Below, one piece after another: positions 6,250 to 12,318 of a stretch of DNA of 18,379 nucleotides (position 1 is the stretch's first letter; each line of letters opens with the position of its first letter). Source of the DNA: JBMOLC01 sp049324215 (GTDB lineage Bacteria; Patescibacteriota; Microgenomatia; UBA8517); NCBI GenBank assembly GCA_049324215.1, contig JBMOLC010000013.1, positions 1 to 18,379 of the forward strand. Direction: 5' to 3'. The notes beneath the pieces are model-generated. The model was not told where the DNA came from. It made no database searches and was given only the letters and a program-made list of their open reading frames with translations. The translations under genes were made by a program, and so were the position numbers.

Positions 6250-6460
6250 CCAATTCGAAAAACTCTTCTATTTCACGCTTTGAATATGTCCTGACCGGAT
6301 ACGAAAGGGTGCGAACGGGTTCAATAATTAACTTTCTGCCAAGTCTTTTTATTTTTGCAATCCCAGTTTCATCAAAGAGCCCTTCCCTTAATTTCTTCGG
6401 GACAGTAAAAACGCCTCTTGGTTGAAGCCTAATTATTTCTTCGGAAGTTGTTGTTTGCAT
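6206..6460 (-). CDS. AbrB/SpoVT-like DNA-binding antitoxin
   Basis: An 84-residue protein whose first half (EIIRLQPRGVFTVPKKLREGLF, residues 8-29, then IKRLGRKLIIEPV) matches the swapped-hairpin SpoVT/AbrB fold, with the RG-(x)2-TVPK signature. The acidic, charged C-terminal tail (REIEEFFELDEKEKKELKAKG) would be the toxin-neutralising segment. Such proteins bind their own promoter with the partner toxin. A strong sigma-70 promoter lies immediately upstream with its -10 only 7 nt before the ATG. The 3' end overlaps the PIN gene by 44 bp, supporting a two-gene module. Confidence 0.85.
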   Translation of the reverse strand: MQTTTSEEIIRLQPRGVFTVPKKLREGLFDETGIAKIKRLGRKLIIEPVRTLSYPVRTYSKREIEEFFELDEKEKKELKAKGLI

Positions 6461-6551
6461 ATTTCCAATATTACGCTAATTCCGTATTTCAGTCAAGTTG
6501 AAAAATTAGGGGCACACTCTCAATAAGTCTTTGCATTGTGGAGTATTATAC
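6461..6551. other. Intergenic region between tmk and the antitoxin operon
   Basis: This 91 bp stretch holds the antitoxin promoter (6468-6496). A short AT-rich palindrome AGTATTATACT (6542-6552) lies at the tmk stop and is not followed by a T run, so it is not a convincing terminator. Nothing else was recognised. Confidence 0.5.
6468..6496 (-). promoter_or_regulatory. Promoter of the AbrB-PIN-ftcD-fchA operon
   Basis: On the minus strand: -35 TTGACT (6496-6491), 17-bp spacer, -10 TAATAT (6473-6468), then 7 nt to the ATG at 6460. This is close to the sigma-70 consensus. Initiation would fall at the first base of the start codon or one base before it, predicting a leaderless transcript. Confidence 0.7.
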
Positions 6552-7241
6552 TTAAAATCTGGCTTCTTTGCGAGGATTAACTCCTTCCAAAATTCCGGCC
6601 GCGCTAAGTCTTCTTACTGCTTCTTTTCGGATAAGGCCTTGAACAATTTCAGGTGGCAAACTGGCGTCGACGACAAACCACCTGTCCTCTTTATCGGCCC
6701 TTGCCAACTCTAAATACGCTTCTCTAACTTGGCGGTGAAATACCCTTTCCATGTCTTCAAACCTACTGGCCTCTCTTTGATTTATTTTTCTTTCCAGCCC
6801 ACGGCTTTCGTCAAGGTCAAGAAGAAAAGTTAGATCAGGAATTAGCCCCCCCGTTGACCAGTCATTGAGAAAGTTAATTTTGTCTATTCCCAACCCTCGG
6901 GCAACTCCTTGATAAGCCTCGCTACTATCGCGGAACCGATCTAAAATTACTATCCTCCCTGCACGAAGCGACGGCCAAATCACCTGTTCTGAAAGCTGAG
7001 CTCTTGCGGCCTGAAATAGCAGCGCCTCCGTCCTTGGAGTCAGATCTCGGTTTTCGGGGTCTTTCAAAATGTCGCGTATCTTTTCCCCTATCCTGGTTCC
7101 ACCTGGCTCCCTTAAATACAAAACCGGCAGATATAAATCGTCAATCGCCCTTTCTAAATACTCAGCCATAGTTATTTTGCCCGCTCCATCTGGGCCTTCA
7201 AAGCTGATTAAATAACCCGAATAGTCTTTTCTCTCTTTCAT
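6552..7241 (-). CDS. tmk: Thymidylate kinase with a variant P-loop
   Basis: Phosphorylates dTMP to dTDP. The 229-residue product shows the P-loop region SFEGPDGAGKITMAEYL (residues 13-29), the dTMP-binding REPGGTRIGEKIR, the DRFRDSSEAYQGVARGLG motif, LLDLD and the RFE LID segment. The Walker A Lys22 is kept, but the residue after it, normally Thr or Ser coordinating Mg2+, is Ile23 (codon ATA; ACA would be Thr), followed by Thr24. A C-terminal tail of about 20 residues follows the last family helix. The start overlaps the kinase gene upstream as ATGA. With thyX and the deoxynucleoside kinase it forms a dTTP-supply operon. Confidence 0.92.
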   Translation of the reverse strand: MKERKDYSGYLISFEGPDGAGKITMAEYLERAIDDLYLPVLYLREPGGTRIGEKIRDILKDPENRDLTPRTEALLFQAARAQLSEQVIWPSLRAGRIVILDRFRDSSEAYQGVARGLGIDKINFLNDWSTGGLIPDLTFLLDLDESRGLERKINQREASRFEDMERVFHRQVREAYLELARADKEDRWFVVDASLPPEIVQGLIRKEAVRRLSAAGILEGVNPRKEARF

Positions 7242-8011
7242 CGCGACTGTAAATATTTTGGAATTAAAAGTTTTTCTCCTTGCGGGCCCCGGCCGTTCAT
7301 TTGGTTGGGACTATTGACATAATAAGTAACATAGCTTGCAATATCGTTTAAGGCCCGATATCTTTCCTTGAAGTTTCTGATAAAATCCCGGCTTGCATCA
7401 ACAACTATAACCCTGTGTCTTTTTGCCAAAACGCTGATGTATTTATTGAAAGCTTCAAGCACCTTTTTAAAGTATTCTGGATGTTGCCTCAAAAGCGTCA
7501 GTTCCATAGACCTTCCTCTTTTTTCTATTCTTTCCTTTACTATCGTAAAATCGGTCACAAGTCCAATGAAAATATCGGGTCTGGGCAGACCGTCTCTCTC
7601 TATTTTTGCATAACCTCTCAGGTAGCTGAAATGGTCCTCTCTCCCTATCCAACCCATCTGTCTCTGGACCAGCTCGATAATCCTGTCCCCCTCCCAACCT
7701 TGGTCCTCGATATAGGATCTCTCTCTCGATCCCATCCTTGCCCTTTTTCTTTTGATAGCGTCAACCGCCAGAAAAAATGTCTGGCAGTTAAAAGCGTACT
7801 GCGCCGGATTCGCCTCGTAAAATTTAGGCAGATAGGGATTTTCATTGTGTGTTTCTTCGACCACGGCCAACCCAAAATCCTGGCTCAGAAAATGCACCAG
7901 CTCAGATTTACCGACTCCTATACCCCCGATGACCGCAAAATGCAGATACCTCGGCTGTGGCTCATGTTCACCAATTTCGGCAGTTGTAAAAAGAGCTCTT
8001 TCTTCCATCAT
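7238..8011 (-). CDS. Deoxynucleoside kinase family protein
   Basis: A 257-residue P-loop kinase: GGIGVGKSEL (about 29-38, K35), then VVEETHNENPYLPKFY, where the dNK family has its conserved E-NP-LP-FY block, YAFNCQTFFL, an acidic YIEDQGWEGDR segment where the family has its E/D-R-S/Y-ED motif, and the Arg-rich LID EKRGRSMEL. These features match bacterial dGK/dAK-type deoxynucleoside kinases, which salvage deoxynucleosides by 5' phosphorylation. The preferred base cannot be told from sequence; the thyX/tmk context makes a role in dTMP or dNMP salvage plausible. The first ATG (8011) overlaps the preceding micro-ORF stop as ATGA; a second ATG follows immediately. Its 3' end overlaps tmk as ATGA. 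Confidence 0.85.
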   Translation of the reverse strand: MMEERALFTTAEIGEHEPQPRYLHFAVIGGIGVGKSELVHFLSQDFGLAVVEETHNENPYLPKFYEANPAQYAFNCQTFFLAVDAIKRKRARMGSRERSYIEDQGWEGDRIIELVQRQMGWIGREDHFSYLRGYAKIERDGLPRPDIFIGLVTDFTIVKERIEKRGRSMELTLLRQHPEYFKKVLEAFNKYISVLAKRHRVIVVDASRDFIRNFKERYRALNDIASYVTYYVNSPNQMNGRGPQGEKLLIPKYLQSR

Positions 8012-8070
8012 TTCAGCTTTTTCCTAAGACGCTTAGTTTCTCTACCCAATAGTTGCTCCAGTTCGCTCAT
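8008..8070 (-). CDS. Putative 20-residue micro-ORF linking thyX and the deoxynucleoside kinase
   Basis: An ATG at 8070 overlaps the thyX stop as ATGA. The 20 codons end in a TGA at 8008 that overlaps the kinase start as ATGA. The peptide starts MSELEQLL and ends RLRKKLK: a short amphipathic, strongly basic helix with no recognised family. Because both junctions have the same 4-bp overlap used elsewhere in the window, a role as a translational relay keeping ribosomes moving from thyX into the kinase is attractive. It may instead be a chance reading frame in a 55-bp spacer. There is no direct evidence of a functional peptide. Confidence 0.45.
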   Translation of the reverse strand: MSELEQLLGRETKRLRKKLK

Positions 8071-9692
8071 ATTAGCCTACTTTCTTTATACCTCTGAATC
8101 TCCCAGTTATAGACCGCTTGCCCGCACCATCTGTCTCCCTCAGGGCAGCGGGGCTTAACTTTCGCCGCTTTCCTTAACCCACAAGGGGCCAAAAGCATTT
8201 TCTCCGCTTGAGGCAGAACCCTCCTTAACTCCTCTATTTGGTCAACCGAAATAAAAAATATCTCCTCCTGAGCGAGAAAGCAAAGTCTCTGTCTCCAGCG
8301 GTGGTGCCAGTCAAAAAGATCCCCCGATTCAACCACTCTCACCGTCTGAGCGTTGGGTAAAAGAAGTAGGGCCCACTCTCTTGGCACTCCTTCCCCGAGA
8401 GCTCTCTCTACATTTTGATAGATTCTTTCCATTATCTCTCGATAGGTTCTAAAAAGGTGGGGGTTTTCGCGGATAACCAGAGGTACCAAAAAATCAGGAC
8501 TCCCGTCATAAATCTCTTCGATGGAGGGAGTTGAGCCGAAAGTTTTTCTGTGCCTTTGGCGTTGGGAGTCTGCTGTGTGCGAAAGCTTGGTCAGGTAAGT
8601 CAAAGAAACTTGCCTTAAAGTGACCGTGAGATTATCCAGCATCCCGACATCATAAACGTCTGCCAGTAGGCTATTTTTCGCCGGGTTAGCAACTGAGTCC
8701 AATGCCTCACTGACTGAAAGACAACTTTCGGGCAGACCCCAAGTGTTTCTGACAGCGAAGGTCAAAATTTCACCGGCATTGGGAGGGTAGCCAATCAAAA
8801 GCGAGGATTTATCGCCCAGAAATTCATCAAATTCCTTTTTTCTTTGCATTATGTTATCTGTCCCAGACAAGACCGCAGCCTGGGGCCAAGGGACGTCAAT
8901 TTCTTTGAGTATGCCAGCATCATAATCGGCAACGGACTTGACCATTCTGGCGATGACATATCTTGCCTCGGAGGAAAACCGCGGTAAGGTGCTTGCCCTG
9001 AACAATCTTAAAAGCTGTAATTCGCTTAACGTATGAAAGTAGACTGTCTTTTGTCCAATAGGAAGTACATACCTTGCAATCTCTTGGCAGATTTTCCTTC
9101 CTTTTGCACCAAGACGCTCAGCCGTTTCTGGCACCCTCCAACCGGAGGTGGGATACATATCCTTTACTCTCTTTTCAACCTCTGGTGCAAGTTCCTCGAG
9201 TAAATGGAAGTATGCATGGTTTGCAAAATCGGCGGCTTCATGGAAAACCAGCTTTTGTCTTTCTGATAGGTTGGCAGGTGCAAGATAGTTCCCCCGCTGG
9301 GCTTCAACATACCGCTGGCTTTGTTGCTCTGAATTATAAAAAGGATAAGAATGAAAAACGTCATGGGTCACACTTCTTGATACACCAATAAATCTCCAGG
9401 TAAAGTGCACGTGTTGTCTGGTCGTGTGATGCCCGGCCTGCAAGGTACTTGAAGCAACTTTCTGAGCTTTTTCGTCGTCTCTCTTTTTTAATTCGGGAGT
9501 ACCGGCAGAGTTGCACTGGTAGGCAGTGGCTATTGCCACATCCCTTGCCCCCACCGGCTGGTCTGAAAAGGGAGACCGGGAGACCAATTCAAGTTTTACA
9601 ATCGGGGCCTGGGCAAACACTTCTTCAAGCAGGAGGCACTCTTGGAGGTAATCGTAAGCTGAAGGGTATTCGCGTCTCCTTTCTCCACTCAT
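8067..9692 (-). CDS. thyX: Double-length ThyX-like flavin-dependent thymidylate synthase
   Basis: ThyX makes dTMP from dUMP with FAD, NADPH and methylene-THF. This protein has 541 residues, about twice the usual 220-250, and reads as two ThyX units. Unit 1 (about 45-260) has HHTTRQHVHFTWRFIGVSR, SEQQSQRY (121-128) and the substrate-side block EIARYVLPIGQKTVYFHT. Unit 2 (about 300-500) has LRQVSLTYLTKLSHTADSQRQRHR (starting near 360), GVPREWALLLLPNAQTVRVV and HHRWRQRLCFLAQEEI. The canonical RHRX7S signature is not intact in either: unit 1 keeps the S-x-R-Y end but not RHR, and unit 2 has an RHR (380-382) without the following Ser-Arg-Tyr. Three Cys (504, 516, 523) lie in the tail. It opens the thyX-kinase-tmk operon. 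Family membership is likely; catalysis is less certain. Confidence 0.85.
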   Translation of the reverse strand: MSGERRREYPSAYDYLQECLLLEEVFAQAPIVKLELVSRSPFSDQPVGARDVAIATAYQCNSAGTPELKKRDDEKAQKVASSTLQAGHHTTRQHVHFTWRFIGVSRSVTHDVFHSYPFYNSEQQSQRYVEAQRGNYLAPANLSERQKLVFHEAADFANHAYFHLLEELAPEVEKRVKDMYPTSGWRVPETAERLGAKGRKICQEIARYVLPIGQKTVYFHTLSELQLLRLFRASTLPRFSSEARYVIARMVKSVADYDAGILKEIDVPWPQAAVLSGTDNIMQRKKEFDEFLGDKSSLLIGYPPNAGEILTFAVRNTWGLPESCLSVSEALDSVANPAKNSLLADVYDVGMLDNLTVTLRQVSLTYLTKLSHTADSQRQRHRKTFGSTPSIEEIYDGSPDFLVPLVIRENPHLFRTYREIMERIYQNVERALGEGVPREWALLLLPNAQTVRVVESGDLFDWHHRWRQRLCFLAQEEIFFISVDQIEELRRVLPQAEKMLLAPCGLRKAAKVKPRCPEGDRWCGQAVYNWEIQRYKESRLI

Positions 9693-9716
9693 TTTTAGAA
9701 AAGTTTCTTTTGAGGT

Positions 9717-9744
9717 TTTATCAAGTCGGAAGTGGGTCTGTCAA
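9717..9744 (-). promoter_or_regulatory. Promoter of the thyX operon
   Basis: On the minus strand: perfect -35 TTGACA (9744-9739), 16-bp spacer, -10 GATAAA (9722-9717). Initiation near 9710 gives a short leader of about 18 nt that is A-rich and lacks a Shine-Dalgarno. The promoter fills the 60-bp gap after topA, where no terminator is seen. Confidence 0.6.
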
Positions 9745-9752
9745 TAGGCAAA

Positions 9753-11765
9753 CTATCTGGCTTTGGGCTCTATAGTTTGTGTCGGGGCCCCAGCCTTCGG
9801 ATTTCGCCAGCTGGCCCATTTGCAAGCGGGGAACCGGGAGCAGCCGTAGAACCTTTTTCCTTTGCTGGTTTTCTTAATAACTACCTCTCCTTGCCTACCG
9901 GCAGGCAGGCCTTTTTGCACACATTTCGGACACTTCATGCCTACCTTTTCGATATATTTATCGGTATAGTCGCAGTCGGGGAAACGCGAGCAGGAGATAA
10001 ACTTGCCAAAACGCCCGATTCTGACCACCAACTCTCCTTTTTTACACTTGGGACATTTCTTGCCTAATTTTTGCACTTCGATCTTGACTCTTTTAGAGTT
10101 TGCCTCTGTTTGGGTCAGCCTCTTCTCAAAAGGATCAAAGAATTTTTTGATTGTTCCTTCCCACTCTACTTTCCCATCCGCTACTTTATCCAAATCATCT
10201 TCCATCTCGGCCGTAAATTGATAATCAAAAACGTCGGGAAAGTGCGCAAGGAGAAAATCGTTGACCGCAACCCCAATGGGCGTAGGCTGAAACTTCCCTT
10301 CAATTTTTTCCACGTAGTTTCTAATCTGGATGGTGGAAATTATTGGGGCATAGGTCGAGGGTCTGCCGATCCCCAATTTTTCCAGCGCTTTAATCAAGGA
10401 GGCCTCGTTATACCTCGCCGGTGGTTCGGTAAATTTCTGCTCGCTAGTAACTTCAATCAAAGAAAGCGCCTGTCCTTTTTCTACGTCAGGAAGAACCACT
10501 TCACTTTCAGCGTCTTTCTTGGCAGGAATCACCTTCCTCCAACCGTCAAATTTAACCACCTGCCCAGACGTCCTTAATAAGTAAGTTTCTTTTTCTTTGG
10601 CGTGAACGTCAATTTTTGTTTCGTCAGAGAGGCTTCCCGCCATTTGCGAGGCAACAAATCTTCTCCAAACTAAGTCGTAAAGAATTTGGGTATCCCGACC
10701 GTATTTTTTGCTTTTGACATCCTCGGATTTTGTTGCGAGGTTGGTAGGACGAATCGCCTCGTGGGCTTCCTGGGCGACCTTTGATGTCACCCGGTAATAT
10801 CTAGCCGAGTGTGGCAAGTATCTCTGCCCGAACAGCGCTAAAATAAAATCCCTCACTTTCTTAATCGCGGTCTGGGAGACAAAAGTGGAGTCGGTTCGGT
10901 GATAGGTAATAAAACCTCGCTCGTAAAGCCTCTGGGCAATGGACATGGTTCTTTTGGCTGACCAGCCGAAAATTCTGGCTGCCGCTTGGGTCAGGGTTGA
11001 AGTTGTAAAGGGTGGGTAGGGATTTTTCCTGACTTCTCTTTTGGTAACGCTGGCGACTTCAAAGTCCGACTTTTCCAGCCTGCTGACAATTTCTCGAGCG
11101 GCGGTGGAACTGTCGACTTCAATCTTTTTTTCGACTGTCCCAACAAAATAAACAACAAAAACTTTGTCTTTTTTGCCTTTGGGCTTAACAACGCAGCTAA
11201 TATTCCAATATTCTTGGGGTTTAAATTTCTCAATTTCTCTTTCTTTCTCGACAATTAGTCTGACGGTAACCGTCTGAACGCGTCCGGCCGATAGTCCCCT
11301 CCTGACTTTTTTCCAAAGCAGGGGTGAAAGTTTATAACCCACGAGTCTATCCAAGACCCGTCTGGCAATTTGAGCATCAACTAGGTTGCCGTCGATGTCT
11401 CTGGGGTACGTGAGGGCCTCCGCAACCGCTTCTTTGGTTATTTCATGGAAAACTATCCTTGAAGTTTTTCCGTCTCCGAGGACTTCCTTAACGTGAGACG
11501 AAATTGCTTCTCCCTCACGGTCGGGGTCCGTTGCCAGAAGTATTTGACTGGCTTTTCTGGCCGCCTTTTTGATTTTGTCTACCGCCTCTTTCCTTTTGGC
11601 GATAAAGATATATTCGGGTCTAAAGTTATTGGCAATGTCGATACCCAATTCGCTCTTGGGTAAATCCTTAATGTGCCCCATGGTGGCCTCGATAGAATAC
11701 TCATTCCCTAAAAACCGAGAGAGTGTCCGGGCTTTGGTTGGCGACTCAACGATGATTAGTTGCAT
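9753..11765 (-). CDS. topA: DNA topoisomerase I
   Basis: Type IA topoisomerase that relaxes negative supercoils. The 670-residue product has the N-terminal Toprim domain (LIIVESPTKARTLSRFLG; LATDPDREGEAIS), the central toroid with GLSAGRVQTVTVRLIVEKE and the catalytic Tyr in GFITYHRTDST, and PARYNEASLIKALEKLGIGRPSTYA. Two C-terminal zinc ribbons follow (about 573-655): CPKC...CSRFPDC and CPKC...CSRFPAC. The second ribbon is lengthened by an in-frame palindromic repeat that encodes GLPAGRQG (619-626). The ATG at 11765 lies 20 bp inside dprA, giving an mrdA-dprA-topA coupled chain. The neighbouring dprA is often found next to topA in bacteria. Confidence 0.97.
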   Translation of the reverse strand: MQLIIVESPTKARTLSRFLGNEYSIEATMGHIKDLPKSELGIDIANNFRPEYIFIAKRKEAVDKIKKAARKASQILLATDPDREGEAISSHVKEVLGDGKTSRIVFHEITKEAVAEALTYPRDIDGNLVDAQIARRVLDRLVGYKLSPLLWKKVRRGLSAGRVQTVTVRLIVEKEREIEKFKPQEYWNISCVVKPKGKKDKVFVVYFVGTVEKKIEVDSSTAAREIVSRLEKSDFEVASVTKREVRKNPYPPFTTSTLTQAAARIFGWSAKRTMSIAQRLYERGFITYHRTDSTFVSQTAIKKVRDFILALFGQRYLPHSARYYRVTSKVAQEAHEAIRPTNLATKSEDVKSKKYGRDTQILYDLVWRRFVASQMAGSLSDETKIDVHAKEKETYLLRTSGQVVKFDGWRKVIPAKKDAESEVVLPDVEKGQALSLIEVTSEQKFTEPPARYNEASLIKALEKLGIGRPSTYAPIISTIQIRNYVEKIEGKFQPTPIGVAVNDFLLAHFPDVFDYQFTAEMEDDLDKVADGKVEWEGTIKKFFDPFEKRLTQTEANSKRVKIEVQKLGKKCPKCKKGELVVRIGRFGKFISCSRFPDCDYTDKYIEKVGMKCPKCVQKGLPAGRQGEVVIKKTSKGKRFYGCSRFPACKWASWRNPKAGAPTQTIEPKAR
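9890..9911. repeat. Short palindromic repeat element inside topA
   Basis: The core GCCTACCGGCAGGC (9893-9906, plus strand) is a 14-bp inverted repeat with a single A:C mismatch pair, which is a G:U wobble in topA mRNA. It sits in a longer block of CTTGCC/GGCAGG character. On the coding strand it reads in frame as GLPAGRQG within the second zinc ribbon of TopA, between the two Cys pairs. From general familiarity, LPAGRQ-type peptides recur in proteins of CPR genomes, where this palindrome is dispersed. Only one copy is visible here. Confidence 0.75.
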
Positions 11766-12318
11766 TAAAATACTCTATTATGTCTTGCGGTGTTTTTGCA
11801 ACAGAAGCCCCTTCATTAATCAACCAATCGGTTGCCTCCGAACCGGGAATAGCGAAGACTTCCTTGCCGTCGTTAGCCGCCCAAGCGGCGGTTGAGAGTG
11901 TACCACTCCTTCTTTCTCCTTCGATAACCAAAACAGCTTTGGCCAGCTCGACGATGATTCGATTTCTGGCCAAAAAATTTTTGCCCAGGGGTCTTGTGCC
12001 CTTGGGGAAGAGGGAAACCACTGCACCCCTCTTGCTAATTTTTTCTGCCAGGCCCCGATTGCGATAAGGATAGATGACGTCTATCCCCGAACCCAAAACC
12101 GCGATGGTTCTTCCCCCAGCTGCCAGAGCTACCCGGTGGGCAACGCTGTCAACACCTACCGCCAGACCCGAAACAATCGTAAAGTGAGCTTTAACCAACT
12201 CTTTGACAAACCTCCTCGTCAGTCTTTCTCCTCTTACGGTCATCTTCCTTGCCCCGACAACTGCAATCGCGTGCGAATCTGATTTTAATATTTTCCCGAG
12301 GATAAAAAGCTTGTTCAT
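11746..12318 (-). CDS. dprA: DNA-processing protein DprA, core-only form
   Basis: DprA/Smf protects incoming single-stranded DNA and loads RecA during natural transformation. Visible in order: AIAVVGARKMT, the SGLAVGVDSVAHRVAL nucleotide-fold motif, VLGSGIDVIYPYRNRGLAEKI, FPKGTRPLGKNFLARNRII, the ERRSGTLSTAAWA block and VFAIPGS. With about 190 residues it is only the Rossmann-fold core: the N-terminal SAM and C-terminal winged-helix domains of longer DprA proteins are absent. I chose the ATG at 12318, which overlaps the mrdA stop as ATGA, over a TTG at 12330 in the same frame. It overlaps topA by 20 bp. CPR bacteria are known for keeping competence genes, which fits. Confidence 0.92.
   Translation of the reverse strand: MNKLFILGKILKSDSHAIAVVGARKMTVRGERLTRRFVKELVKAHFTIVSGLAVGVDSVAHRVALAAGGRTIAVLGSGIDVIYPYRNRGLAEKISKRGAVVSLFPKGTRPLGKNFLARNRIIVELAKAVLVIEGERRSGTLSTAAWAANDGKEVFAIPGSEATDWLINEGASVAKTPQDIIEYFNATNHR

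Noticed and set aside
6542..6552. Palindrome AGTATTATACT after tmk as a terminator.
   Set aside because: The stem is five A/T-rich pairs with no following T run on the transcribed strand, so it would not be stable enough.
7415..8158. A 247-codon open frame on the plus strand opposite the deoxynucleoside kinase.
   Set aside because: The opposite strand encodes a clear P-loop kinase with family motifs, and the plus-strand product has no recognisable domain and would cross the thyX-kinase junction.
9853..9911. The LPTGRQA reading of the palindrome in a plus-strand frame as part of a real protein.
   Set aside because: It lies antisense to topA; the similarity to LPAGRQ arises because the element is a palindrome and reads alike on both strands.
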